Positions 26,042-35,280 of a stretch of 64,000 bases of DNA are shown here, in pieces. The position numbers and the translations under genes are program-made. The DNA lies in the NCBI GenBank assembly GCA_016714935.1, contig JADKBU010000015.1, positions 56,503 through 120,502 on the forward strand, given 5' to 3'. A model generated the notes under the pieces. It worked only from the letters and a program-made list of their open reading frames with translations, made no database searches and was not told where the DNA came from. Position 1 is the first letter of the stretch. The number at the start of each line of letters is the position of its first letter. This DNA comes from Candidatus Accumulibacter propinquus (GTDB lineage: Bacteria; Pseudomonadota; Gammaproteobacteria; Burkholderiales; Rhodocyclaceae).

Positions 26042-26938
26042 TTACTTCTGCGCGGCGGCAGCGGCTTGTGCGGCCACTTCGGCGGCAAAATCGTTGGCCC
26101 TCTTGGCGATGCCTTCACCAACCACGAACAGGGTGAAACTCACCACCGAAGCCTCTTTGGCCTTGAGCAACTGGGCAATTGTCTGTTTGTGGCTTTCGTC
26201 CTTCACAAACACCTGACCGAGCAGCGTGACCTCGTTGAGGAACTTCTGTACGGAGCCTTCGGCGATCTTGTCGATCATCGCCTCCGGCTTGCCACCTTCC
26301 CGGGCCTTCTCGATGGCAATGCGACGTTCGCTCTCGATCAGTTCGGCGGCGACACCGGTCGGATCCAGTGCCCGCGGCTTGGCAGCCGCAATGTGCATGG
26401 CCAGATCCTTGCCGAGTTGATCGTCACCGCCGAGGTAATCCACCAGAACACCGATCTTGGCCCCGCCATGCACGTAGGAAGCGAGCCTTCCCTTGGCCTC
26501 GATGCGCGCGAAACGACGGATCGACATGTTCTCGCCAATCTTGCCGACAAGCGCCGTGCGCGTCGATTCGACACTACCGTCACCCATCGGCAACGCCGAC
26601 AAGGCAGCGACGTCGACCGGATCGTGCCCGGCGACCAATACCGCGCAATCACGCGCCAGGCTCAGAAACTCCTGGTTCTTGCCGACAAAGTCAGTTTCGC
26701 AGTTGATTTCGACGATCGCACCAAGTTTGTCGTCACTCGATCTGTGGATGGCCACGACGCCCTCGGCGGTGATACGACTCGCCGCCTTGCTGGCTTTGGA
26801 ACCGAGCTTGACGCGCAGAATTTCCTCGGCCTTGAGCAGGTCGCCACCGGATTCCGTCAGCGCCCTCTTGCACTCCATCATCGGTGCGTCGGTTCTTTCC
26901 CGAAGCTCCTTGACCATACTTGCGGTAATTTCCGCCAT
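26042..26938 (-). CDS. tsf: Elongation factor Ts
   Basis: A 298-residue guanine-nucleotide exchange factor for EF-Tu. The N-terminal UBA-like part reads ITASMVKELRERTDAPMMEC, followed by the exchange motif region NCETDFVGKNQEFLSLA. The rest matches the EF-Ts core, including the late VTLLGQVFVKD. The ATG at 26938 is preceded by GAAATGG-type purines, and ATGs upstream extend beyond the family start. The gap to rpsB is about 120 bases with no clear terminator. Confidence 0.97.
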   Translation of the reverse strand: MAEITASMVKELRERTDAPMMECKRALTESGGDLLKAEEILRVKLGSKASKAASRITAEGVVAIHRSSDDKLGAIVEINCETDFVGKNQEFLSLARDCAVLVAGHDPVDVAALSALPMGDGSVESTRTALVGKIGENMSIRRFARIEAKGRLASYVHGGAKIGVLVDYLGGDDQLGKDLAMHIAAAKPRALDPTGVAAELIESERRIAIEKAREGGKPEAMIDKIAEGSVQKFLNEVTLLGQVFVKDESHKQTIAQLLKAKEASVVSFTLFVVGEGIAKRANDFAAEVAAQAAAAAQK

Positions 26939-27059
26939 TTCACAATCTCCACACACGCGAAGGCTGCCGGTGACACCGGCAGCGCCTCGCTATACACACT
27001 CAATCAATACGGAACCCATTGGCCACAGCAAGTTCATGCGCAACCCGTGGCGACAGCGT

Positions 27060-27803
27060 TCACTCGTCGTCGGCTTCTTCGATGAACTCGTCGCCGGACA
27101 CCGCATCCAGGATCTCCTCGACAAACTGACTGCGCCCCTCGAGAACCGCATCGGCAACACCACGAGCGTACAAGCGAATGGCACGCGACGAGTCGTCGTT
27201 ACCCGGAATGACGTAATCCACGCCGTCCGGAGAATGGTTGGTGTCGACCACGGCCACGACCGGAATGCCGAGCTTGTTCGCCTCGGTGATGGCGATCTTG
27301 TGGTAACCGACGTCGATCACAAACAGCGCGTCGGGCAGCGAGCCCATCTCCTTGATCCCGCCAATCGACTTGTGCATCTTGTCGAGTTCGCGAGTCAGCA
27401 TCAGCGCCTCCTTCTTGCCAAGCCGGTCGAGGGAGCCATCTTCGCACATGACCTCCATCTCCTTGAGGCGCTTGAGCGACTGCTTGATGGTCTTGAAGTT
27501 CGTCAGCATGCCGCCCAGCCAGCGCTGATCGACATACGGGGTATCGCAGCGCGTCGCTTCTTCGGCCATGATCTCGCGTGCCTGCCGCTTGGTCCCGACA
27601 AACAGGATCGTGCCCTTGTTGGCCGACAGCCGGCGAACGAAGGTCATCGCTTCGTTATATTTGGCCAGCGTCTTCTCAAGGTTGACGATATGAATCTTGC
27701 TGCGGGCGCCAAAAATATAGGGCGCCATCTTGGGGTTCCAGAATCTCGTCTGGTGGCCGAAGTGAACACCGGCCTCAAGCATCTGTCGCATGGTTGTGGA
27801 CAT
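27060..27803 (-). CDS. rpsB: 30S ribosomal protein S2
   Basis: A 247-residue S2 protein. It starts MSTTMRQMLEAGVHFGHQTR and continues with the standard S2 sequence, for example FWNPKMAPYIFGARSKIHIV and NHSPDGVDYVIPGNDD, ending in an acidic tail (EEADDE). The ATG at 27803 was chosen from the family start; the longer upstream frame covers the leader RNA. It heads the operon and has a promoter-like sequence at 27985-28014 with a leader hairpin between. Confidence 0.97.
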   Translation of the reverse strand: MSTTMRQMLEAGVHFGHQTRFWNPKMAPYIFGARSKIHIVNLEKTLAKYNEAMTFVRRLSANKGTILFVGTKRQAREIMAEEATRCDTPYVDQRWLGGMLTNFKTIKQSLKRLKEMEVMCEDGSLDRLGKKEALMLTRELDKMHKSIGGIKEMGSLPDALFVIDVGYHKIAITEANKLGIPVVAVVDTNHSPDGVDYVIPGNDDSSRAIRLYARGVADAVLEGRSQFVEEILDAVSGDEFIEEADDE

Positions 27804-27927
27804 TCTTACTCTCACTCTCATCAGGGTTAGACCACCATCCGCCCACCTACAGCCCGCCTTCTCTTCCTGGCAGGCACCCTTGAACAGGCGAATGTGCGTG
27901 ATAGGATGCACTTCGACAGCACACCCC

Positions 27928-27946
27928 GCGCGCCTTGAAGGCGCGC
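27928..27946 (-). promoter_or_regulatory. Palindromic hairpin in the rpsB leader
   Basis: A perfect 9-bp inverted repeat (27928-27936 against 27938-27946, one central base) lies about 40 bases after the proposed start of transcription and about 125 bases before the rpsB start. In many bacteria S2 represses rpsB-tsf by binding its own leader. This hairpin is a candidate part of such a site, but no match to a known leader motif could be confirmed. Confidence 0.35.
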
Positions 27947-27984
27947 TTTCCAATTTTGCTCGCGCAGGCCAGCAAAAGCCGGCG

Positions 27985-28014
27985 ATAGTACCACCAAGCG
28001 CCACAGAATTTCAA
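27985..28014 (-). promoter_or_regulatory. Sigma70-type promoter for the rpsB operon
   Basis: On the minus strand TTGAAA (28014-28009) is followed after 18 bases by TACTAT (27990-27985). Both boxes are one mismatch from consensus. This predicts a leader of roughly 175 bases before rpsB. Confidence 0.5.
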
Positions 28015-28284
28015 TTCCAACACCGTCCCGCGTTTTCCACCCGGCATGTTTGCGCGCCAACGAGGAACCTGGAGCAGGCGCGCTGCACTGGCCGCGCGTC
28101 GCAGGGCGGGCAGGCGCCGATACGTTCCCTGGCCATCGCGGTGTGGGGGAAAAGAGAAAATGGACGGGTTACGGAAGTCTCCGAAGACAGCGTGCGACGG
28201 CCGCGAAGTCGAACGAGAAGGATGGTTTTCGCCTTCACAACGCGTGCCGGTGAACTAATATGAACCTGGAGAGGGGGGAAAACA

Positions 28285-29208
28285 ATGCTTCATCGCCTAT
28301 GGAAGCACCTGAAGGTCGCTCGGCGTTTGAATTTTGGACCGGCCTCAGTCGTTTTTCGCTTCGAGCGGGCCGTTCGGCTCAGGACGGCGCCCCGTAATCT
28401 CCCGGCGGTTGAGAATCAGGCGCCGGTTACCGAGCTGGCGCACGCGCGAGCGGGGCCCTTGGGCGCCGAGAGGGGTACTGTATCCCAATCCGTTTCCGCA
28501 AAGCCCGAACCGGAGACGGCACTGATCGTGGGCGCTGGTCCGGGGCTGGGCGAATCACTCGCGAGGCGACTCGCCAGCGAAGGAATCAACATTGCGCTGG
28601 CTTCCAGAGACGGGGTGCGCCTTGAGAGGCTGGCCGGGGAACTGAGACGGGGCGGGGTTCGGGCGAGCGGATTCACCTGCGATGTCACCGATGAACTTTC
28701 CGTGCAGGATCTGTTTCAGACCGTCTGCCGGGAGTACGGCGTTCCGCATCTCGTGGTGTACGCACTGCAGAGCTTTGGCCCGGGTCGCACGATGGACATC
28801 GAAGTCCCGGCGTTTGAGGCGGGTTGGCGACACAACTGCTTTGGCGCCTTCCTGGTCGCGCGGGCGGCTGCCCGCCTGATGGCTGCTGCGGGGAGGGGCA
28901 CCATCGTTCTGGTCGGTTCGACTTCCGCCCTGATCGGCCGCGAGAATCACCTGAACCTGGCGGCAGGAAAGTTCGGGCAGCGCGCGCTGGCCCAGGTGCT
29001 GGCCAGGGAGATGTGGTCACACGGTGTTCACGTGGTGCATGTGGTCATCGACGCGGACATTCGTGGAGACATTCCGGAGGAATTCCCGCAATCGCAGCCT
29101 GAAGACCTGGCCGAAACCATCTGCTTCCTGCATCGGCAGCCCAGGACCGCCTGGACGAGCGAGATCGACCTTCGTCCGTGGAACGAGCGTTTCTGGGAAC
29201 ACTGCTGA
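28285..29208 (+). CDS. Short-chain dehydrogenase/reductase family protein
   Basis: A 307-residue protein. From about residue 80 it is an SDR: the Rossmann motif ALIVGAGPGLGES, CDVTDELSVQDL, and a substrate-loop serine in VLVGSTSALIG. The catalytic tyrosine of the YxxxK pair is replaced (HLNLAAGKFG), although the lysine stays. This variant is common in a subgroup with doubtful oxidoreductase activity. The first 75 residues are basic and unlike an SDR, so the true start may lie further in; I kept the ATG at 28285 because a strong GGAGAGGGG precedes it. It is divergent from rpsB and probably a single-gene transcript. Substrate unknown. Confidence 0.75.
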   Translation: MLHRLWKHLKVARRLNFGPASVVFRFERAVRLRTAPRNLPAVENQAPVTELAHARAGPLGAERGTVSQSVSAKPEPETALIVGAGPGLGESLARRLASEGINIALASRDGVRLERLAGELRRGGVRASGFTCDVTDELSVQDLFQTVCREYGVPHLVVYALQSFGPGRTMDIEVPAFEAGWRHNCFGAFLVARAAARLMAAAGRGTIVLVGSTSALIGRENHLNLAAGKFGQRALAQVLAREMWSHGVHVVHVVIDADIRGDIPEEFPQSQPEDLAETICFLHRQPRTAWTSEIDLRPWNERFWEHC

Positions 29209-29219
29209 TGGAGGTCTTC

Positions 29220-29257
29220 CGCGGCGGCGGTCGAGAAGCCTTCCGACCGCCGCCGCG
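29220..29257. terminator. Bidirectional hairpin between convergent genes
   Basis: A perfect 14-bp GC-rich stem (29220-29233 against 29244-29257, 10-base loop) fills the 58-bp gap between the stops of the SDR gene (+) and the binding-protein gene (-). There is no T run, so it is a strong hairpin of the non-canonical kind. Confidence 0.65.
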
Positions 29258-29266
29258 CGTCGGGTG

Positions 29267-30124
29267 CTACTCGGGAAGGCCGTTGATCAGGAACATCGCC
29301 TGGAGCGCATCATTGGGTTTGCCCAGCGGCTCGAACCAGCGCGCGAGGATCGGGCTGATCTCGCCGGTGCGGTACAGTCTGGCCAGTGTCCGGTCGACGG
29401 CCAGGCGCAGATCGGCGTCGCGGCGCATCGCCAGGCCGTACGGTTCGTAGCTGAACTGCAGCGAGGCCAGCGCGAAGGCCTGCCCCTGCCCGCGCACCAG
29501 CGCCGTGGTAACCAGCACCGTACGATCCGCCGCATAGGCCGTGGCGGTCCTGTCCTGCAGCGCCTTCAGCGCGGCATCGTGGTCGGCGACCTTGAGCAGG
29601 AGAACGCCAAGCTTGCCCGTGGCGATCAGGTTTTCGAGCGTTTTTTCGGTCGTCGTTCCGGCCACCACCGCGACACGCTGCGCCTTGATCGCTTCGATCG
29701 ACGACGGCACCTCACCCTCGCGAAACAACAGGCCGGCACCGTCGACAAAGGTCATCACGCTGAAGTCGAAGTCGGCCCGACGCGACAGCGTCTGTGTCGA
29801 GTTACCGCACTCGATATCGATTGCGCCGCTCTTCAAGGCCTCGAAGCGGCTCTGTGCAGTGACCGGCACCCAGCGTACATCGAGTTTCGGCAGGTCGAGC
29901 TGCTTGCCGATATCCTCGGCCACGATCCGGCACAGGTCTACGCTGTAGCCGCGCGGCTGCTTGTCGTCGCCGACGAATGAAAACGGTATCGAGTTCTCGC
30001 GGTAGCCCAGCTTCAGTGTTCCGGTCTGCTTGATGTTGGCCAGGGTCGATTCCGCCGCCATCGCCGTCGTGGCGATGGCGAAGCTTGCGGCAAGCCCGGC
30101 CAGGAGCAGGGTGCGTTTGATCAT
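29267..30124 (-). CDS. Periplasmic amino-acid ABC transporter binding protein, GltI-like (orphan)
   Basis: A 285-residue extracellular solute-binding protein of family 3. The ATG at 30124 is preceded by GAGGAAG and starts a clear signal peptide (MIKRTLLLAGLAASFA ... MAAE). The mature part begins LANIKQTGTLKLGYRENSIP and contains GYSVDLCRIVAEDI and the domain-2 region AIDIECGNSTQTLSRR, typical of the glutamate/aspartate binding proteins that dock with GltJKL. No permease or ATPase gene adjoins it, so it either serves a transporter encoded elsewhere or acts as a sensor ligand-binding protein. Confidence 0.85.
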   Translation of the reverse strand: MIKRTLLLAGLAASFAIATTAMAAESTLANIKQTGTLKLGYRENSIPFSFVGDDKQPRGYSVDLCRIVAEDIGKQLDLPKLDVRWVPVTAQSRFEALKSGAIDIECGNSTQTLSRRADFDFSVMTFVDGAGLLFREGEVPSSIEAIKAQRVAVVAGTTTEKTLENLIATGKLGVLLLKVADHDAALKALQDRTATAYAADRTVLVTTALVRGQGQAFALASLQFSYEPYGLAMRRDADLRLAVDRTLARLYRTGEISPILARWFEPLGKPNDALQAMFLINGLPE

Positions 30125-30534
30125 GGTTCTTCCTCGGTGGTGGTTGGGGGTAGGAGGTCCGCATCGACAGCGGTGGTGCGGGCGCGGCAAGTATGCACAG
30201 CAACGCCGGATTTTTCCATGCCTTATCGCGCGCCTGCCGCCCAGCCTCAGGCGACTCATCGCCATGGGCGGTGGTTGCAGGTATTCATGTCGGCAACACC
30301 ACTGGATAGGGGCTGTCGCCAGGACCGGCACGATCGAACCCGCCGTGCATTACAAGATCTGTCGGAAAAATTTACAGGTCGCCGTATCTGAGAACATGGA
30401 GTTATTACAAGTCCTTGAACAAACAAATAAAGGCATTACGGCATATAAATTGCTTATTAGGCGTCACACACTGCGCAACCGGTGGTGTCTTTCTCTTTAT
30501 TGATGACTTCAAGAATTCTCGGGAGGTTTTATCC
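30125..30534. other. Divergent intergenic region
   Basis: About 410 bases between the divergent binding-protein and PEP-CTERM genes. The right half (30360-30500) is clearly AT-richer than the surroundings and contains TTGAAC at 30415 and TATAAA at 30444, but the 23-base spacing is too long for a confident promoter. No RNA gene or operator is recognisable. The strong GGGAGG before 30535 belongs to the PEP-CTERM gene. Confidence 0.4.
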
Positions 30535-31272
30535 ATGCTCAACAAACTGGTCGCTTCCGCCATGGCGGTCGCTGTATTCCTCGTCTCCGCGGTCGCACAG
30601 GCGGGACCGCTGATCCTGTCCGGCGATTCGAACATCGTCCAACCCCTGACCTCCAACGCCGGCAACCAGGCGTTCTTCAAGAACATCCTGGGCAGCGGTA
30701 CGGCGGTGGGCGTGCTTTCGACGACGCCTTCGCTGTGCTGCCTGGGCCCGTTTGACCAGGATGTGGTGAATTTTTACAACGCCCAGGCCGGGGTGAGCGC
30801 CTCGCTGCTGGCCGGACCGATTACCGCGGCCTCGCTCGCCGGGCTGGATCTCTTTGTCGCCGTGGCGCCGGAAAACGCCTTCGGCGCCGGCGAAGTCACC
30901 GCGCTCTCGGGTTTCCTGAGCGGCGGCGGGACGCTCTTTCTGCTCGGCGATAACGACAGGTTTCCGTCCGAGAATGCCAATGTGAATGCCTTGCTGGTCG
31001 CCCTCGGGAGTGGCATGCAGATCATCGGTGACATCCTCGACCCCGGTTTCAACACCGCAAACATCGACGCGCATCCGCTCACCGCCGGCGCCGCCGGCTT
31101 GTCTTACGCAGCCACCTCGCGGGTCTCTGGCGGGACCTCGCTGCTGCGGACGACGAGCACGCATGACACCTTCGTGGCGGTGGAAAACTTCCAGGCCGTT
31201 CCCGAGCCGGGTTCCCTCGCCCTGCTCGGCGTCGGCCTTGCCGGTCTGGTGCTGCGCCGTCGGCGGCAGTAA
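30535..31272 (+). CDS. PEP-CTERM sorted exported protein
   Basis: A 245-residue exported protein. GGGAGG eight bases before the ATG fixes the start at 30535, which opens with a signal peptide (MLNKLVASAMAVAVFLVSAV ... AQA). The C terminus has the three-part PEP-CTERM signal: VPEPGS, a hydrophobic helix LALLGVGLAGLVL and a basic RRRRQ end, recognised by an EpsH-type exosortase. The middle (LDLFVAVAPENAFGAGEVTA, FLSGGGTLFLLGDNDRF) resembles Rossmann-like unknown-function domains that follow the 'something like a glutamine amidotransferase' pattern. The mature function is unknown. These proteins go with exopolysaccharide and floc formation in Rhodocyclales. No exosortase gene is in the window. 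Confidence 0.85.
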   Translation: MLNKLVASAMAVAVFLVSAVAQAGPLILSGDSNIVQPLTSNAGNQAFFKNILGSGTAVGVLSTTPSLCCLGPFDQDVVNFYNAQAGVSASLLAGPITAASLAGLDLFVAVAPENAFGAGEVTALSGFLSGGGTLFLLGDNDRFPSENANVNALLVALGSGMQIIGDILDPGFNTANIDAHPLTAGAAGLSYAATSRVSGGTSLLRTTSTHDTFVAVENFQAVPEPGSLALLGVGLAGLVLRRRRQ

Positions 31273-31307
31273 GCAAGTCCGTCAGGCAGTGAGATGTGGC
31301 CCCGTCT

Positions 31308-32183
31308 TCAGAACCTGACCTTCCACGTCAGGTCGGGGCCACCTTCGCCATTGCCATGTCCGAGGCTGATCTCGCCGCTGCCGCTGAGCACGAAGTCCTC
31401 GCGGTTGATCACCAGCTCACGGGCGGCATCAACCCGGACATAAGTGCCATTGGTGCTGGTGTCGGTGAGTACGAACTTGTCGCGGCGGAATTCGATGCGC
31501 GCATGCTTGCGCGAGGCACAGAGCACCGGCAGGTTGATGCGGCACGAGGCGTCGCGGCCGATGGTCACCGCTTCGTCGCCCTGCCTGAAGGTCAGTAAAC
31601 CGCCGGCATAGGCGAGGTCCAGGGACATCGTCGTCGGTGGATTGTCGCCCGGCAGGCTGCCGGTAATCATCGTCAGGTTCTCGACCTGCCAGATCACCTC
31701 GCAGACGGCGATCGACTCCGCCTTGCCCCTGACCGCGAAGCTGCCCATGCTGCGGGTCGAGTCCCGCAGCTCAGGCGACATCATCTTCGCCGTGGCTTCG
31801 GTGGTGATGATCTGGGCGGCCTTGGCCAGGCCGGTCATGCGTGCTGCGATATTGACCGCGTCGCCAAAGACATCGCCGTTTTCCTCGATCAACCGGCCGG
31901 CGTGGAAGCCGATCCGGATCGAGAGACCATACTGCATGGCCGAGTCGAGCTCGGACAAGCGGATCTGCATCTCGCAGGCCGCCCGTACGATGGCATCGGC
32001 GCCCGGAAATACCGCCATCAGTTCGTCGCCGATGGTCTTGATCACCCGCCCACCATACGCTGCGGTGACCGCCCGCAGCACGTCGAGGCAAGCGTCGACC
32101 AGCCGCTTCGCCCCGCTGTCGCCGATGGTCTCGTAGAGTTTTGTACTGCCGGTGACATCGGCGAAGAGAACCGCCTGTTCCAT
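31308..32183 (-). CDS. Class III adenylate cyclase with C-terminal FHA domain
   Basis: A 291-residue cytosolic protein. The catalytic domain (1-165) has all class III residues: the first metal Asp9 (LFADVTGST), Lys49 and Asp53 in VIKTIGDE, Asp108 with Asn111 and Arg115 in FGDAVNIAARM. The Lys/Asp pair specifies ATP, so it should make cAMP. The FHA domain (about 185-285) has IGRDASC, the SRKHARIEF phosphothreonine-binding motif and STNGTYVRV. Phosphorylation-dependent docking could thus control or localise cyclase activity. The ATG at 32183 has AAAGGG upstream. The gene is divergent from an HPr-like protein gene with a 115-bp shared region, which suggests a joint regulatory circuit. Confidence 0.88.
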   Translation of the reverse strand: MEQAVLFADVTGSTKLYETIGDSGAKRLVDACLDVLRAVTAAYGGRVIKTIGDELMAVFPGADAIVRAACEMQIRLSELDSAMQYGLSIRIGFHAGRLIEENGDVFGDAVNIAARMTGLAKAAQIITTEATAKMMSPELRDSTRSMGSFAVRGKAESIAVCEVIWQVENLTMITGSLPGDNPPTTMSLDLAYAGGLLTFRQGDEAVTIGRDASCRINLPVLCASRKHARIEFRRDKFVLTDTSTNGTYVRVDAARELVINREDFVLSGSGEISLGHGNGEGGPDLTWKVRF

Positions 32184-32298
32184 GTTTGACCCTTTGTGCC
32201 GCAATCGGCGGATATCATAGCGCCTGCCGGACGCGTTGCAAGCGCCATCGACGCCGCCAGCCGGACACCGGCAAAGCGCCGGACTGAGGAGACGAGAC

Positions 32299-33885
32299 AT
32301 GAACGCAAACACGCAAGGCGCCTGCGCGGCCATCGGGCCGGTGGGGGTGGGCTTGATCGGCGACCGGGAGTTCTGCGACCTGGTCAGCGCCCGTAGCCGG
32401 CCCCTGCTCGAAATTGCCAGTAGCCTGGCCGCCAGGCACGCGCATGACGTTCCGCTGACGCGGCCGCTGATTGGCCGCCTGCTGCTGGAATCCGGGCAGA
32501 TGGAAGCGTTGCTGGACGAGTACGGCGCGCGCCAGAATCAGCACTGGAGCCGGTTCCGCGCCTTGATGGCGGCTCTCAAGAACTTCGCCCGTATCGGCGA
32601 GGTCCTGGCCTACATACACCGACGCCTGCCGGCCTACCGTCTCCTGCCGGTCGAAGCAGACTTCGCGGCCGCCACCCGCGAACGCTTGCAGCAGGTCGGT
32701 GGCGTCGTCGCCGATGTCGCCACCGACCTGCTGGAGGAGGCACAACGGGTTGGCGTCCAGGTCACCGACCTCGCCCGGCTCCCTGAGGATTTCAGCGAAC
32801 GCTTGCCGCCGGGCCGCCTGGCGCACAACCGCGGCGACCGGATTACCGGCGACACCGCCACTACGGTCACCCATCTGGCAACCGAGTTTCTCAACCTGGC
32901 CGCCGAAAGCGATCTGCTGCGCGTCTCGGCGCGGGTTCCGCCGGAGGAATATGCCGCCTGCTTCCCGGATCCGGTCAGCGAGGAGCGCCTGCGGCAGCTC
33001 ACCTTCCGCTTCCACAACCTGCAATCCCTGTACGACACCCATGTCGCCGGCACCTCGATCGAAACCTCCGACACCAACCTGCCCATCCTGCGCGGCCACG
33101 CCAGTGTCATTTATCATCTGCTGGAGATCGCTACCGACCTCGCCCACTACTACGAGCGCCACGTGAGCCCGCGCACCGGCGACGCCGCGCTGCGTGAACG
33201 GCCGGTGGTCGATACCGAAGCCACCATGGCAACCCTGTTCGCCTACTCGATGGCCTTCTCCAGCGCCCACCTGACCGGCGGCCAGCGCCTATGCCAAGGC
33301 ATCCTGCGCCGCTACGCCGAATCCGGGCGCCTCGAAGTGCCGGTGCCCAGCTACCGGGGCTTCCATGTCCGCCCCTCCAATCTGGTGGCACGCATCGTCA
33401 CCCACTACGGCAGCGCGGTGCAGATGGACCTGGATGGCAAGCTCTTCGATGCCGGCTCGCCCCTCGATCTCTTCCGTGCCAATGAGACCATCAATGCCCG
33501 CAAGCGCCGCTGGCTGGCGGCGGAAATCGCCCGCGTGCTTGCTGACCGAACCGGCGCCCTCGAACCAGAAGCTGTCGCCGCCGCCGTCCTGACCATCGTT
33601 CATCGCCTTGCCGGCGAGGGAAAGATCGTGCTCTACCACCAGCCACTCCAGCTCTCCGAGGAAATCGGGCGTCGCCAGGGCAGCGTCCTCGAGAACAGCG
33701 TGGCCGAGATCGCCCAGTTGCAGGCCACGGGCCAACTCGACATCCGCACCGATCTGACCGTGACCTTCATCGGCGACAAGCGCGTCCTTGCCGACGTGGA
33801 TGCACTGGCCCGCCAAGGCTACGGCGAGGATGCCTTCGGAAACAACGTGGAACTGCCAAAGGCGCTCTCGTATTTGAGGCGATAG
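32299..33885 (+). CDS. Large protein with an embedded HPr-like phosphocarrier segment
   Basis: A 528-residue soluble protein I do not recognise as a whole. The first 340 residues are mostly helical, with no membrane segment or known catalytic motif. Around residues 350-420 the text (YRGFHVRPSNLVARIVTHYG, then MDLDGKLFDAGSPLDLF) looks like the HPr fold of the sugar phosphotransferase system: an aromatic/Gly-[LF]-H-x-RP start with candidate phospho-histidine His356 and a helix after it, although the usual Ala after RP is Ser. The last 100 residues are helical and charged. It is divergent from an adenylate cyclase-FHA gene; PTS phosphocarriers control cyclases in enteric bacteria, so a functional link is plausible. 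The start is the ATG at 32299 with GGAGACGAG nearby. Confidence 0.55.
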   Translation: MNANTQGACAAIGPVGVGLIGDREFCDLVSARSRPLLEIASSLAARHAHDVPLTRPLIGRLLLESGQMEALLDEYGARQNQHWSRFRALMAALKNFARIGEVLAYIHRRLPAYRLLPVEADFAAATRERLQQVGGVVADVATDLLEEAQRVGVQVTDLARLPEDFSERLPPGRLAHNRGDRITGDTATTVTHLATEFLNLAAESDLLRVSARVPPEEYAACFPDPVSEERLRQLTFRFHNLQSLYDTHVAGTSIETSDTNLPILRGHASVIYHLLEIATDLAHYYERHVSPRTGDAALRERPVVDTEATMATLFAYSMAFSSAHLTGGQRLCQGILRRYAESGRLEVPVPSYRGFHVRPSNLVARIVTHYGSAVQMDLDGKLFDAGSPLDLFRANETINARKRRWLAAEIARVLADRTGALEPEAVAAAVLTIVHRLAGEGKIVLYHQPLQLSEEIGRRQGSVLENSVAEIAQLQATGQLDIRTDLTVTFIGDKRVLADVDALARQGYGEDAFGNNVELPKALSYLRR

Positions 33886-33979
33886 CCGAACCGGGAAACC
33901 CCTCGCAGTAAAGAGCGAAATCCTCCGAGCGCTCTCTGCGGCGTTGCGACGAGGGCAAGACGACGCGCCTGGCGCACGG

Positions 33980-34608
<629 letters not shown>

Positions 34609-34612
<4 letters not shown>

Positions 34613-35280
34613 GATCGGAACAGTCTCGAATATTGCGTCTCGTGGCCAGTCGACGCCAGCGCCAGACCGGGAGCGAAATTGCTCCAGAGCGCTTCCGGCA
34701 GTTCGATCGCCTGCTGCACGACGGCCGGCAAGCGGCCACCAAGGGCAAGCAGGATGCGCTGCCCGGCGGTCTGGCCCAGCGGTACCGCCTTCAACGCCGC
34801 CATGACCTGATTTTCGCACCAGGACCACAGGTAGCCGGTCAGCGAATCGGCAACCGGGATTTCCCAGACCGCTGCGGTCAGCGCCCAGACGACTGGAAAG
34901 GAGACTTCGGGCAGCGCGTCGAGCGCCGGCGGGAGCGGGAAATCATCGACATCGTGCAGCAGCCGGCGCAACGAATAACCCATCTGCACGGTTTCGGCGC
35001 GCAACTCTGATGACTCGCGGCTGGCCAGAAAGTCGGCGTTGAGACGCGCCACTTCATGCTCGGCGGTGGCAGCCCAGGCGCGCTGCAGGCAGGCGGTCAG
35101 CGGCGCTTCAAAGCGACCCAGGGGGTGCTCGAGCACACCGCCGATCCACGCCAGCGCCGTTGCCTGATCACGCACGCGACCCGTATCGACCGCCCATTCG
35201 AGGCCTTGCGAATACGTGTAGGCACCGACCGGCAGGGCCGGGCTGGTCAACTGCAGCAGACGCGCCAGCGCCAGGCTCAC
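34609..35280 (-). CDS. ureF: Urease accessory protein UreF
   Basis: A 223-residue all-helical chaperone that joins UreD and UreG on apo-urease and gates nickel transfer. It starts MSLALARLLQLTSPALPVGA followed by YTYSQGLEWAVDTGRV, the diagnostic UreF opening, and the C-terminal part has QRILLALGGRLPAVVQQAIE. The start overlaps ureE by four bases and the end overlaps ureG. Confidence 0.95.

Noticed and set aside
33905..33939. Terminator hairpin between the HPr-like gene and ureG
   Set aside because: The stem has a three-base bulge and no T run; too weak to list as a feature.
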